Below are positions 46,091 to 55,596 of a stretch of 64,000 bases of DNA, one piece after another; within the stretch, counting starts at the first letter, position 1; each line of letters opens with the position of its first letter. This stretch comes from Helicobacter sp. 11S03491-1 (lineage in GTDB: Bacteria > Campylobacterota > Campylobacteria > Campylobacterales > Helicobacteraceae). Both the position numbers and the translations under genes were made by a program. The notes beneath the pieces were generated by a model. That model did not search any database. It was not told where the DNA came from and was given only the letters and a program-made list of their open reading frames with translations. The stretch lies in the NCBI RefSeq assembly GCF_002272835.1, contig NZ_MLAO01000003.1, positions 156,749 through 220,748 of the forward strand. Reading direction: 5' to 3'.

Positions 46091-47356
46091 ATGAAAAATA
46101 TTTCAATTTTTGGTTATGGGGTTACTACTAAACCAATGGTAGAATTTTTAAATGTACAAGGGATGAAATGCCATATTTTTGATGATAAATTTTTGTGCGC
46201 ATCTTCTGATGAAAAGGGAAATGTTTTTGCTCCTTCAAGCGAATTTAAGCCTCAAAATTCAAAACTTGAAATTGTAAGTCCGGGTATTCCTCCTTATCAC
46301 CCCTTAGTCAAACAAGCAAAAAATCTTATAGGGGAGTATGATTATTTTTATAATCTGTTTTCTTCTGCTTATTGCCCTCAAACCATTTGGATTAGTGGGA
46401 CAAATGGTAAGACAACCACAACCCAAATGCTTACACTTTTGCTTCTTCATAGAGGAGCAAAGAGTGGGGGAAATATTGGCACACCTCTAGCCGTGCTTTA
46501 TGCCCAAAAAGTTCCTTTGTGGGTATTGGAGACAAGCTCTTTTAGCATCCATTATATTCAAAAAGCTTATCCAAAACTCTATATTTTACTCCCGGTCAAA
46601 CAAGATCATATTACTTGGCATGGGAGTTTTGAAGATTACATATGTGATAAACTCAAGCCTTTAACACTAATGTCTCAAGATACTCATGCAATTATCCCAA
46701 AAGAATTTCATTCTACAAAAGAGGTAAAAAATTTTTTAGGAAAAATATTCTTTTATGAGAACTCTATGTCTTTGTCTGAAGAAATTGGAATTACAGCAGA
46801 AGACATTAAATTTAAAGAACCTTTTTTGCTTGATGGTCTTTTGGCTCTGGAGGCTTCAAAAATTCTTTTTGAAGAAATAGATATTACTCTACTCAATAGT
46901 TTTCAAATCGGAAAATACAGGATTGAAGAATTTAGAGATAAACAAATGCGTTTATGGGTAGATGATAGCAAGGGAACAAATGTTGATGCAACTATAGAAG
47001 CACTCAAGCGTTATCAAGATAAAAAAATATTCTTGATTTTGGGAGGTGAGGATAAAGGTGCTCATCAAAATCCTATTTTTGAATTAGTCCAAAAATGGGA
47101 TATAGAAATTTTTAGTATCGGGAGCAATCAAGAAAAGCTTTTAAAATTAAGCCAACAATATGGCATTAGATTTCATTTATGCAGTGAGCTTGAAAATGCA
47201 GTAAAAAAAATTAAGCATATTTTAGGACAAGATGGAGTAGGGCTTCTATCCCCTGCTGCTGCAAGTCTAGATCAATTTAGTTCTTATAAACAAAGAGGAG
47301 ATCTATTCAAACAATATGTCTTGGAAGATTTAGAAGAAAATAAGGATAAAAAATGA
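46091..47356 (+). CDS. murD: UDP-N-acetylmuramoylalanine--D-glutamate ligase
   Basis: A 421-residue cytoplasmic Mur ligase that adds D-Glu to UDP-MurNAc-L-Ala. The ATP-binding motif GTNGKTTT is at 103-110, LETSSFSIHY follows near 142 (usual LExSSFQL), and DDSKGTN near 295 is the typical DSKATN of MurD with Gly for Ala. It starts 3 bp after mraY and overlaps the large MscS gene by 4 bp. Slightly shorter than the E. coli enzyme (438). Confidence 0.95.
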   Translation: MKNISIFGYGVTTKPMVEFLNVQGMKCHIFDDKFLCASSDEKGNVFAPSSEFKPQNSKLEIVSPGIPPYHPLVKQAKNLIGEYDYFYNLFSSAYCPQTIWISGTNGKTTTTQMLTLLLLHRGAKSGGNIGTPLAVLYAQKVPLWVLETSSFSIHYIQKAYPKLYILLPVKQDHITWHGSFEDYICDKLKPLTLMSQDTHAIIPKEFHSTKEVKNFLGKIFFYENSMSLSEEIGITAEDIKFKEPFLLDGLLALEASKILFEEIDITLLNSFQIGKYRIEEFRDKQMRLWVDDSKGTNVDATIEALKRYQDKKIFLILGGEDKGAHQNPIFELVQKWDIEIFSIGSNQEKLLKLSQQYGIRFHLCSELENAVKKIKHILGQDGVGLLSPAAASLDQFSSYKQRGDLFKQYVLEDLEENKDKK

Positions 47357-49221
47357 AAAAAATTGTTTTTATAGGGACATTTATACTTTTAATGCTAGGG
47401 GCAAGTATTTCTTTAAAAGCTATGGATAATCCTGATTTTACAGATTTATATGTAATCTTTAAGCAAATCAATCAAATCAATCAAGATATTGATACTTACA
47501 AAAATAATCCTCAAAAAATTACAGAAGCTGCTGTATATGCAGAACAAAAGATGGATTTGATAAAACAATTAACTTCAAAGATTCTCGATCATAAGGAAAA
47601 AATAGGGATTGATATTAAAGCAAATAAAATAGAGCAAACTAAAATTAGGTTTGAACTTCAAACTACTACACAAACTCAGGACGCCTATACTTATACTTTA
47701 AATAAAATTTTGCTTGATGATCTTTCGTTAGACCAAGATATTTATGAAATGATAGAAAAATTACGCAAGAAAATAGATTTTTTTAGCCAAAAAGATGATG
47801 TTACTAAAACTATTGCTCCTTATTTGATTAGCTTGAATGAAAAAATAAAGGTGGAGTATTCTATCCCCTCTAATTTGAATTCAAATCAAAAACAACAACT
47901 TCAGAACAAGGTTTATCAATATAAAGTTAAACTCCAAACTTATATAGAAATTTTATCTTACATGCAAGAATATGCTCAAAATATTCTCCCTCAAAATGCA
48001 ATTATGAATTTAGGCATGGAATGGCTTTTGGAAAAAATTGACCATTATGTCCCTATCAATACAAGTAATCTTGGTGTTGCAAAGGTAATTTTATCGTTAT
48101 TGACATTGATTGTTTTATTGGGATGCAGAAAAATTGTAGCTAGGATTATTTTGAAAATCGTAGATTTCTTCGTGAAATTTACTCGTCACAACCAAGCCAT
48201 ACAAAATAAAATTCGCAATGATATTACAGCGCCAATTTCATGGCTGCTTTTAGTTTGGAGTTTTGATATTTCACTGGATATTTTATATTATCCCAATTTA
48301 GCATCTTCAAAGATTCAAGTATGGTTTGGAGTAGTTTATATTGCTTTGCTGGTATGGTTTGTTATTTCTTTATTAAAAGGTTATGGGGGTGCGTTTATTA
48401 CCACTCTTGCTCAAAAAAGTTCGGATGGTTTTCGCAAAGAAGTAATTAATTTGATTTTAAAAATCGTTTATTTTATTGTGATCATTTTTGGATTGTTGGC
48501 AATTTTGAAACATTTAGGATTTAATATTTCTGCAATTATTGCATCTTTGGGGATTGGTGGATTGGCAGTTGCATTGGCTGTGAAGGATTTACTTGCAAAT
48601 TTCTTTGCATCTGTGATGTTATTGTTTGATAATTCATTTTCGCAAGGGGATTGGATTGTGTGCGGAGATGTTGAAGGGACTGTGGTAGAAATGGGGTTGC
48701 GACGCACAACTGTGAGAACATTTGATAATGCACTTCTTTTTGTGCCCAATTCAGAGCTTGCCAACAAATCAATCAGGAATTGGAATCGTCGAAAAGTTGG
48801 TAGGCGTATTAAAATGAGCATTGGTTTAACTTATGGTTCTAAACGTGAACAGCTTGAAAAATGTGTCAAAGAAATTAGGGAACTGCTCTTAAATAACCAA
48901 AATATTTCCAAAGATACTGATGAGCGTGAACATATAGATTATCAAGTAGCCTTTAAAAAAGATATTATTTCTATGGATGATTATTTAGGTTATAAAAATA
49001 CACTTTTTGTGTTTGTTGATGAATTTGCAGATAGCTCTATTAATATTTTATTGTATTGCTTTAGCAAGACGGTGGCTTGGGGAGAGTTTTTAAAAGTCAA
49101 AGAAGCTCTAATTCTTGAAATTATGAAAATTGTTGAATCTAATGGATTAAGCTTCGCTTTCCCAAGTCGAAGCCTTTATGTCGAAAGTCTCCCTCACGCT
49201 ACATTAACTCCATCTTCTTAA
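47353..49221 (+). CDS. Large MscS-family mechanosensitive channel
   Basis: A 622-residue channel protein. A signal-like first segment (about 5-23) is followed by a long helical periplasmic region (about 30-230) with coiled-coil character (IKANKIEQTKIRFELQ). Several membrane segments follow (about 238-258, 285-305, 322-342, 373-393), and then the MscS pore region ASLGIGGLAVALAVKDLLANFFAS (about 395-418), beta domain and cage. The architecture is like MscK/YjeP-type large channels and an uncharacterised H. pylori homologue. It overlaps murD by 4 bp. A rho-independent terminator overlaps its stop codon. Confidence 0.9.
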   Translation: MKKIVFIGTFILLMLGASISLKAMDNPDFTDLYVIFKQINQINQDIDTYKNNPQKITEAAVYAEQKMDLIKQLTSKILDHKEKIGIDIKANKIEQTKIRFELQTTTQTQDAYTYTLNKILLDDLSLDQDIYEMIEKLRKKIDFFSQKDDVTKTIAPYLISLNEKIKVEYSIPSNLNSNQKQQLQNKVYQYKVKLQTYIEILSYMQEYAQNILPQNAIMNLGMEWLLEKIDHYVPINTSNLGVAKVILSLLTLIVLLGCRKIVARIILKIVDFFVKFTRHNQAIQNKIRNDITAPISWLLLVWSFDISLDILYYPNLASSKIQVWFGVVYIALLVWFVISLLKGYGGAFITTLAQKSSDGFRKEVINLILKIVYFIVIIFGLLAILKHLGFNISAIIASLGIGGLAVALAVKDLLANFFASVMLLFDNSFSQGDWIVCGDVEGTVVEMGLRRTTVRTFDNALLFVPNSELANKSIRNWNRRKVGRRIKMSIGLTYGSKREQLEKCVKEIRELLLNNQNISKDTDEREHIDYQVAFKKDIISMDDYLGYKNTLFVFVDEFADSSINILLYCFSKTVAWGEFLKVKEALILEIMKIVESNGLSFAFPSRSLYVESLPHATLTPSS

Positions 49222-49240
49222 AAAGAGGGAGTTTTATTTT
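49206..49240 (+). terminator. Rho-independent terminator after the mraY-murD-MscS unit
   Basis: AACTCC (49206-49211) pairs with GGAGTT (49228-49233). An inner TCTT/AAGA stem is separated by one A-G mismatch, the loop is 6 bases, and TTATTTT follows. The stop codon at 49219-49221 lies in the loop. Confidence 0.75.
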
Positions 49241-49310
49241 AGATGTTTCATTAACCCACATCAATAATATTTTTAAAGATTTTATCTCTGTGATATTTGC
49301 ATTTTCTTAA

Positions 49311-49338
49311 TATAATAAACACATATTGTGTTTATTAT
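49311..49338 (+). promoter_or_regulatory. metA -10 box and methionine operator palindrome
   Basis: TATAAT (49311-49316) is followed at once by AAACAC-ATATT-GTGTTT (49317-49333). The palindrome extends to perfect 11-bp arms, ATAATAAACAC (49312-49322) and GTGTTTATTAT (49328-49338), the best copy in the window. The operator covers the expected start point of transcription, a typical repressor layout. The metA start codon is 81 bp downstream of the core. Confidence 0.7.
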
Positions 49339-49413
49339 TAATATAAAAAATCATAAATGACAAGATTTTAGATTGATTTGCTAATAAAATTATTTTGTTA
49401 ATAGGAGAAAATA

Positions 49414-50316
49414 ATGCCTGTAGTCATACCACAAGATATACCTGCTTTTAAAACACTCGATAGTGAAAATGTTTTTGTAATGTCTTCAAGTAGGGCGCTT
49501 ACTCAAGACATTCGACCTATTGAAATAGTCATATTTAACTTAATGCCTACAAAAATTCAAACTGAAAGCCAGCTAATAAGATTATTGGCAAATTCACCTC
49601 TTCAAGTCAATGTAACATTCATTACAACACAATCTTATGAGAGTAAAAATACGCCAAAATCCCATTTAAAAAGATTTTATAAAAAATTTAATGAGCTTAA
49701 AAATACATACTTTGATGGGATGATTATTACAGGTGCTCCTGTGGAGCAAATGGAATATGAAGATGTTGCTTATTGGAATGAGATGAAAGAGATTTTGGAT
49801 TTTGCACAAACAAATGTTAATAGTGTAATTTATATTTGTTGGGGGGCTATGGCGAGTTTGTATTATTATTATGGCGTTACAAAATATTCTCTTAAAGAAA
49901 AAATATTTGGTGTTTTTGCTAATTCAAAAATAAAAACATCTGATGTTTTATTTACAGGGTGCGATAGCCAAATTTATATGCCTCACTCCAGACATGCCGG
50001 TATTGATGAGCAAAAAGTAGCCTCTTCTAAGGAGCTTTCTATTTTGTGTTATAGTCAAGAGGCTGGGGTTGGAATTATCAAATCTATTGATAACAAAAAA
50101 ATTTTTATTATTGGTCATTTAGAATATGATGCTGACACATTAAGAAACGAATATATCAGAGATAAAGAAAGGGGATTGTGCCCATTAGAACCAAAAAATT
50201 ATTTTAATCAAAATCAAGAGGTGATAGTAAATTGGAGATCCGGGGCAAGCTTGATTTTTAGTAATTGGTTAAATTATTATGTTTATCAAGTTACACCTTA
50301 TGATTTGAACAGATAA
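49414..50316 (+). CDS. metA: Homoserine O-acetyltransferase (MetA type)
   Basis: A 300-residue MetA-family homoserine acyltransferase, the committed step of methionine synthesis. The nucleophile Cys142 lies in YICWGAMAS; the His and Glu of the catalytic triad are probably in GHLEYD (about 234-239). Residue 111 is Glu (GAPVEQMEY) where E. coli MetA has Gly. In published work on the family Glu111 goes with acetyl-CoA use and Gly111 with succinyl-CoA, so I predict O-acetylhomoserine as product. This fits the MetY-type sulfhydrylase at 5.5 kb. RBS ATAGGAGA. The gene is alone between a terminator and convergent xthA, under the shared methionine palindrome. Confidence 0.94.
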   Translation: MPVVIPQDIPAFKTLDSENVFVMSSSRALTQDIRPIEIVIFNLMPTKIQTESQLIRLLANSPLQVNVTFITTQSYESKNTPKSHLKRFYKKFNELKNTYFDGMIITGAPVEQMEYEDVAYWNEMKEILDFAQTNVNSVIYICWGAMASLYYYYGVTKYSLKEKIFGVFANSKIKTSDVLFTGCDSQIYMPHSRHAGIDEQKVASSKELSILCYSQEAGVGIIKSIDNKKIFIIGHLEYDADTLRNEYIRDKERGLCPLEPKNYFNQNQEVIVNWRSGASLIFSNWLNYYVYQVTPYDLNR

Positions 50317-50318
50317 AT

Positions 50319-51074
50319 TTAACATTGAATTTCAATCCCTACAGGGCAGTGGTCGCTGCCCATAATTTCGGGATATATAAAGGCATTTTTGAGTTTAGAA
50401 TTTAAAGTTTCAGAACAAAGGAAATAATCAATTCTCCAACCCGTGTTGTTTTCCCTAGCTTTTCCCATATAACTCCACCAGCTATAAGCCTCTTGCAAAT
50501 CAGGATAAAAATACCTAAAAGTATCTGTAAATCCTGAGTCTAAAAGTTGGGTAATTTTCCCTCTTTCTTCATCTGTAAAACCGGCATTTCTGCGATTTGT
50601 CTTTGGATTTTTTAAGTCAATTTCTTTGTGGGCAACGTTGAGATCTCCACACACTATAACAGGTTTTGTTTTTTCCAGATTTTTGAGAAATTTTCTAAAA
50701 TCATCTTCCCACTCCATTCGATAAGCAAGTCTTTCAAGATCGCGTTTAGAATTAGGAGTATAGACATTTACCAGATAGAAATCTTCATACGCAGCCGTGA
50801 TGATTCTGCCTTCTTTGTCGTGATGAGCAATCCCCATATCATAGCTTACGCTAATGGGCTTGTTTTTGGAAAATATAGCTACGCCTGAATATCCTTTTTT
50901 CTCCGCCCAATTCCAAAATTCTTCATAACCTTCAAAGTCAAATTGAGCTTGTTGGGGATTCATTTTGGACTCTTGGATACAAAATATATCTGCATTTACA
51001 GATCTAAAAAAATCCATGAAACCTTTGTTCATGCAAGCTCTTAAGCCATTTACATTCCATGATATTAACTTCAT
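50319..51074 (-). CDS. xthA: Exodeoxyribonuclease III (AP endonuclease)
   Basis: A 251-residue Mg2+-dependent base-excision repair nuclease that cuts at abasic sites. The ISWNVNGLRA start, metal-binding Glu35 in IQESKM, GDLNVAHKEIDL (about 144-155) and the C-terminal SDHCPVGIEI (catalytic Asp-His) are all present. Length is slightly short versus E. coli (268) but complete. Convergent with metA with only 2 bp between stops. Confidence 0.97.
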   Translation of the reverse strand: MKLISWNVNGLRACMNKGFMDFFRSVNADIFCIQESKMNPQQAQFDFEGYEEFWNWAEKKGYSGVAIFSKNKPISVSYDMGIAHHDKEGRIITAAYEDFYLVNVYTPNSKRDLERLAYRMEWEDDFRKFLKNLEKTKPVIVCGDLNVAHKEIDLKNPKTNRRNAGFTDEERGKITQLLDSGFTDTFRYFYPDLQEAYSWWSYMGKARENNTGWRIDYFLCSETLNSKLKNAFIYPEIMGSDHCPVGIEIQC

Positions 51075-51176
51075 CTCTTGCCTTTAAATGAATGTATTAT
51101 TATAGCTTGTTATTATTGAGGTATGAGGATAAATAAAAATTATTGCAGGAATTTCCTGCAATAAGAAAGCTTGTTT

Positions 51177-53642
51177 TTAGAGACTTTGAAGAATTTTTGG
51201 TTTAGAGAAAGCTCTAATTTCACGAGTATTTCCCTTAAACTTTTCAATTTGAACCAATGTAGTATGTGCAATGTTGCTTTGAGCGAGTTTAGAAGTTCCT
51301 TTGTCGATTGTAAGGACATTGATATCTCCATGTTGGCAGAGACTTTTTTGTCCCCAGACTTCAGGATCATACCATGCCCCTTCACAAATAATGGCGACAT
51401 CTTTTCTGACTTGTTTAGTGACGATTGCTCCTGCAAGAATTTCTCCGCGATCATTAAAAAGACGGACAATATCCCCACTTTTGATATTTCTAGCTTTCGC
51501 ATTTTCAGGGTGGATTAATATAGGTTCCCTACCGCTAATTTCAGCAAATGTTCGGATAAAAGAATTATTCATTTGTGAATGGAGTCTATAGCGAGAGTGT
51601 GGGCTAACAATGTGAATAGGGTATTGTTTGGATTTGGGTGATCCTAACCATTCCATAGGTTCAAACCACATAGGGTGTCCTTTGCAATCATCATAATTGA
51701 ATTTTGCGATAACAGGGGAGTAAATTTCCATCTTTCCTGATGGTGTGCCAAGTTTGTTTTTGAAGGGATCTTGCACAAAATCTTGTAATCTTGTATAAAG
51801 CTCGCTTTCTTCATCATCTTTTGTAAAACGCACATAACCTTGTTTCCAAAAGTCTTCAAATTTTGGCATAGTGATATTGAGTTTTGCTCCTTGATTGCGT
51901 GCATCTTCATAAAAATCTTTTGCCCATGCTAATTCGTCTTTACCCTCTGTAAATACTTCTTCATAGCCCCATTTTTTGCAAAGTTGTTGGCATATCCAAA
52001 AATCGCTTTTGCTTTCTCCAATTGGATCAATGACAGGTTTTCTGGCAATGATATATTCTTTGTTTGCATTGGTTTGATCAATATCAATTCTCTCAACCTC
52101 TGTAGCCACAGGCAAAACGATGTCAGACATTTTTGCCATAGATGTCCAATAAGGATCGGCGGTAATGATTGTATCAACTTTTTTAAGTTGAGCGATTGTA
52201 TTATTTACGTTTTGATGTCTTGTCAAGGGTGATCCGGAAGCAAGATAAAATACTCTCATATGAGGGAGTTTGATTTTTTTACCATCTTGATCGATAATAG
52301 ATCCTGGAAATTGGAGGGCTTGAATAGATCTTGAAGATGGAATGGTAATATTTTGATGTTTAAGCCAAGGAGCATTAGGATACTTTTTGTTATAAACTTC
52401 AGCAACATTTGTGCTCATACCCTTCAATGAGGGCGCAATTTTGTCTGTTCCTCCTTGAGAATAATAACTTAAGCTAAATTCAAAACCACACCCTAGCTTG
52501 CCAATATGTCCCAGCATTGCAGTAAGCACTGCTATCATCCAAAATGCTTGTTCGCCATGATCTTGTCTTTGTAACGCTCTTCCGGCGATAATGAGAGTGG
52601 GTTCTTTAACAAACTTTTCAGCAAGAGATTGGATAGTTTTGGCTTGAATGCCACAGATTTTTGATGCCCAAGCAACATCTTTGATGACACCATCTTCCTT
52701 GCCCATGAAATAATCTCTAAATTTATTAAACCCTACAGTATATTTATGGATAAAATCTTTATTATAAAGTCCTGAGGTAAAAAGATAGTGTGCCATTCCT
52801 ATCATCATAGCCGTATCTGTATTTGGAATAATAGAAATAAATTCAGATTCCATAAATCTTTGTGTGTCATTTTGTTTGACATCAATGCTGTAAAGATTGA
52901 GTTTTTTGTTTTTGGCTGCTTTTTTGATTTCTTCGTAAGCAGGGTAACTATCATGAGTTGGAATACCTACAGAAATTTGACTGGTAATAAGTGGATCTGT
53001 CCCCCAAAATACAACATTTTTAGCTCCCTTAAGAACAGCTTTCCATTTGGTAGGGCTTTCATAAACTGTGTTGCTACCCATTACATGGGGCATAATAACC
53101 ATTCCTGCCCCTGTAGAGTAATCCCCACTTTCTTCTACATAGCCCCCTAATATTTTTAACATTCTATGGGCAACTGTGCGTCCCCAGCTAACTTTTCCGG
53201 AACCCCCCCACCAGTAGCATTCTCCATAGATTGCCTCAGGACCATATTTATCAAAATTTTTTCTTAATGCTTTTGCAGCCAAATCTAGAGCTACATCCCA
53301 GCTGACTCTTACAAACTCATCTTGTCCTCTAAGATCATTTTTTGCGGGACCTTTAGCTTTTAGGTAGCTTTTTCTTACCATTGGGTATTCGACCCGACTT
53401 TCATTATTGACAACATCAGGAATAGCATAGATGAGGTTATTGGGTTTTTTGTCTCCCTCAAAAGGCTCTACATTGACGATTTGATTACTGCTTGTTTTTG
53501 CATAAAATGCTCCATATCGATTTCCACTAAGCATTTTATTGGAATCAAAAATTGTTTGTGTAGCTGCATCAAATTTGTTAGCTTGAAGCAAACTACCTGC
53601 CCCAAGAATTGAGGTAGTTTTAATAAAATCTCTTCTTTTCAT
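51177..53642 (-). CDS. torA: Periplasmic molybdenum S-/N-oxide reductase (TMAO/DMSO/biotin sulfoxide type)
   Basis: An 821-residue bis-MGD molybdoenzyme. The Tat signal MKRRDFIKTTSILGAGSLLQA sends it folded to the periplasm. The Mo-ligating serine is S176 in ESGDYSTGAGMVIMPHV, which places it with DMSO/TMAO reductases rather than the Cys- or Sec-ligated nitrate and formate enzymes. There is no N-terminal 4Fe-4S cysteine motif, as expected for this branch. It lies 11 bp after a monohaem cytochrome gene, the same pairing as C. jejuni Cj0264-Cj0265, which reduces TMAO and DMSO. The natural substrate could also be biotin or methionine sulfoxide. Cofactor supply would use moaA and mobA in this window. 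C7 at 53203-53209 is a chance Gly-Gly run. Confidence 0.9.
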   Translation of the reverse strand: MKRRDFIKTTSILGAGSLLQANKFDAATQTIFDSNKMLSGNRYGAFYAKTSSNQIVNVEPFEGDKKPNNLIYAIPDVVNNESRVEYPMVRKSYLKAKGPAKNDLRGQDEFVRVSWDVALDLAAKALRKNFDKYGPEAIYGECYWWGGSGKVSWGRTVAHRMLKILGGYVEESGDYSTGAGMVIMPHVMGSNTVYESPTKWKAVLKGAKNVVFWGTDPLITSQISVGIPTHDSYPAYEEIKKAAKNKKLNLYSIDVKQNDTQRFMESEFISIIPNTDTAMMIGMAHYLFTSGLYNKDFIHKYTVGFNKFRDYFMGKEDGVIKDVAWASKICGIQAKTIQSLAEKFVKEPTLIIAGRALQRQDHGEQAFWMIAVLTAMLGHIGKLGCGFEFSLSYYSQGGTDKIAPSLKGMSTNVAEVYNKKYPNAPWLKHQNITIPSSRSIQALQFPGSIIDQDGKKIKLPHMRVFYLASGSPLTRHQNVNNTIAQLKKVDTIITADPYWTSMAKMSDIVLPVATEVERIDIDQTNANKEYIIARKPVIDPIGESKSDFWICQQLCKKWGYEEVFTEGKDELAWAKDFYEDARNQGAKLNITMPKFEDFWKQGYVRFTKDDEESELYTRLQDFVQDPFKNKLGTPSGKMEIYSPVIAKFNYDDCKGHPMWFEPMEWLGSPKSKQYPIHIVSPHSRYRLHSQMNNSFIRTFAEISGREPILIHPENAKARNIKSGDIVRLFNDRGEILAGAIVTKQVRKDVAIICEGAWYDPEVWGQKSLCQHGDINVLTIDKGTSKLAQSNIAHTTLVQIEKFKGNTREIRAFSKPKILQSL

Positions 53643-53653
53643 GAATTTTCTCC

Positions 53654-54226
53654 TTAATGATTTTGAGCATCTTTGGCGTGTTGTTGCAAATATTTAGTAA
53701 TTAATTCTTTGGTATCTTTATCTAGAGAAACCATATCTTTCATACTATTGATATTGCTTGGCCATTGATTGACGGTGAAACTATTGGGTGCATGGAGACG
53801 GTGGCATTGTGAACAAGTTTGTTCATAAATGGTTTTTGCCTTTGTGTAGAGGGATTGATCACTCGAATCCAAAATTGTTTTATCAACTTCAAATTCTCCC
53901 TCTACCTCAAACCATAAGTCTCCATAATCATTTTCTTTTTTGGAAATAACTTTCAAAAAAGGATTGTCATCTTGAATAAAAGTAGCATAAATCTCCCCTA
54001 ATTCAGGACTTTTTTGGATAGCTTTGGTATAGTTTTCATCCATCGCGCCTTTTAATTTAATCTTGACTTGATTACCTTGTGTCTGAAGGACTTCAACCGG
54101 TGTAAGCACTGTAATTTCGCCTACAATTTTGCCATTAATTTTTAGAGGCGAAGTTTTGTTGATATAGGCTGTTTGGGCTTGTAGTATTCCTATAGCCAAA
54201 ATAGCTAACAAAAGTATCTTTTTCAA
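53654..54226 (-). CDS. Periplasmic monohaem cytochrome c, electron donor to the oxide reductase
   Basis: A 190-residue exported protein. Signal peptide MKKILLLAILAIGILQAQ, a beta-rich N-terminal part (about 20-115, ITVLTPVEVLQTQGNQVKIKLKG), then a small c-type cytochrome domain with CSQCH (138-142). A downstream Met (SMKDM, around 167) could be the sixth ligand. It is the first gene of the pair with the molybdoenzyme and matches the Cj0265 type of donor, which passes menaquinol-derived electrons to the reductase. Its haem would be attached by CcsBA. Confidence 0.9.
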   Translation of the reverse strand: MKKILLLAILAIGILQAQTAYINKTSPLKINGKIVGEITVLTPVEVLQTQGNQVKIKLKGAMDENYTKAIQKSPELGEIYATFIQDDNPFLKVISKKENDYGDLWFEVEGEFEVDKTILDSSDQSLYTKAKTIYEQTCSQCHRLHAPNSFTVNQWPSNINSMKDMVSLDKDTKELITKYLQQHAKDAQNH

Positions 54227-54504
54227 TTAAACTCTCCTTTTTATTTTTAAGTTATGTATCAATTGTATTACTACAAAAATAAATAATTACTTAGTTATTC
54301 TTTAATATTTAAAAATAAATCAATAAATTCTTATAAATGAGTTAGTTTGTAACAAAAAGATAACCGTATGGATAGGCTATTTTTAGGAATTTTGAGTGTT
54401 TTTGAGGCATAAAATCATCTTAATTTTTTATAATTGAGTTTTTATGCGAATTTAAGTTGTTTTTCAAGGGTTTTTTGGAATAATTTTGCTTCTTTTTTGA
54501 GTTT

Positions 54505-54580
54505 GGCTTGATAGCTCAGTCGGTAGAGCAGGAGACTGAAAATCTCCGTGTCGGTGGTTCGATTCCGCCTCAAGCCACCA
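54505..54580 (+). tRNA. tRNA-Phe (GAA)
   Basis: Complete cloverleaf with encoded CCA. Acceptor GGCTTGA (54505-54511) pairs with TCAAGCC (54570-54576), discriminator A and CCA (54577-54580). Anticodon stem GGAGA/TCTCC with loop CTGAAAA, anticodon GAA at 54538-54540. T-arm GGTGG/CCGCC with TTCGATT loop. A single tRNA between the cytochrome gene and cysE. No integrase or att repeat was noticed beside it. A weak promoter (TTGTTT 54457, TAATTT 54481, 18-bp spacing) precedes it. Confidence 0.97.
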
Positions 54581-54870
54581 TCCGGAGTATTCTAAAGGTA
54601 TTTTATTTCATCAAGTCTATGAGGGTATAAAACCAATAGATTCTATCTTGCATAGTTATATGACTTTATGAAAACAGGCTTTATTTTAGATTTAAATACT
54701 GTTAATATTAAATTCTTCTTAATTTTTTCTTCTAAAGATAATCTTTATATATTAAGTTTTTAGCTTTTTTATCACAATTTTTATTGTATTGAATGTATTG
54801 AAAATTTTAATATCTATTTTTCAATCAAAGTCAGCTTTTAAGAAATTTTAGGGATAAATTTCATTTTCTA
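54581..54870. other. AT-rich intergenic region between tRNA-Phe and cysE
   Basis: A 290-bp stretch without a credible gene. It includes an AT-rich inverted repeat (ATTGAAAA ... TTTTCAAT around 54798-54826), which may only mark the end of the tRNA or the speA-cysE transcript. Confidence 0.5.
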
Positions 54871-55596
54871 TTATTCATCTTTAATGCAACGGATATAATT
54901 TTCATAAATATTTTGGAGTTGAGCGTCTTTTTTAGAATTTTCAGGATTAGAGTGAATGGTTTGCTCAATGAGATTGATTTTTTCAATGAGATAGTTAAAG
55001 AGTTCTTTATCAACATCAGGAAGTTTAATAGCAGCATTGGTTTCTTGAGTTTTGTTTTTATTAAGAACACGAGCAGGGATACCTATAGCTGTCATATCAG
55101 CCGGAACATCTTTGATAACAACTGAATTTGCCCCAATCTTTGCATTTGCCCCAATAGTAATATTTCCAAGAATTTTTGCCCCTGCTCCTACAACCACACC
55201 ATTTTCTAAAGTAGGGTGACGCTTGATCTTCTCCAAACTCACCCCACCTAAACTTACCCCTTGATAGATAGTTACATCATCGCCAATTTCAGCTGTTTGC
55301 CCGATGACTACGCCAATACCATGATCAATAAATACTCTCCTGCCAATCTTACAAGCAGGATGAATATCAACGTTAGTTAGAAATTGTGTGAAGCCCATTA
55401 AAATTCTTGCAAAGATTTTAAACCCTCGTTGATAGAATCTATGAGCAATGCGATAATGGACAATAGCAATAAGACCGGGATAATTAAAAAAAAGCTCTAT
55501 TTTAGAATTGATAGCAGGATCTTTTTTGAAAGGGACACTAAAATCTTCTTTAATAATCGCAAAAAGCCCTATTTTATTAGAATCTTTTGGAGTCAA
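54871..55596 (-). CDS. cysE: Serine O-acetyltransferase
   Basis: A 241-residue enzyme that acetylates serine with acetyl-CoA, the first step of cysteine synthesis. A helical N-terminal part (VPFKKDPAINS...) is followed by a left-handed beta-helix of hexapeptide repeats: ACKIGRRVFIDHGIGVVIGQTAEIGDDVTIYQGVSLGG and then IGANAKIGANSVVIKDVP. The C-terminal tail after about 200 is charged. The ATG overlaps the speA stop by 4 bp (ATGA), so the two are translated together. The pairing with speA is not obviously metabolic. Confidence 0.95.
   Translation of the reverse strand: MTPKDSNKIGLFAIIKEDFSVPFKKDPAINSKIELFFNYPGLIAIVHYRIAHRFYQRGFKIFARILMGFTQFLTNVDIHPACKIGRRVFIDHGIGVVIGQTAEIGDDVTIYQGVSLGGVSLEKIKRHPTLENGVVVGAGAKILGNITIGANAKIGANSVVIKDVPADMTAIGIPARVLNKNKTQETNAAIKLPDVDKELFNYLIEKINLIEQTIHSNPENSKKDAQLQNIYENYIRCIKDE

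Noticed and set aside
54505..54580. tRNA-Phe as a possible integration site for a mobile element
   Set aside because: No integrase, no repeated tRNA 3' end and only housekeeping genes on both sides.
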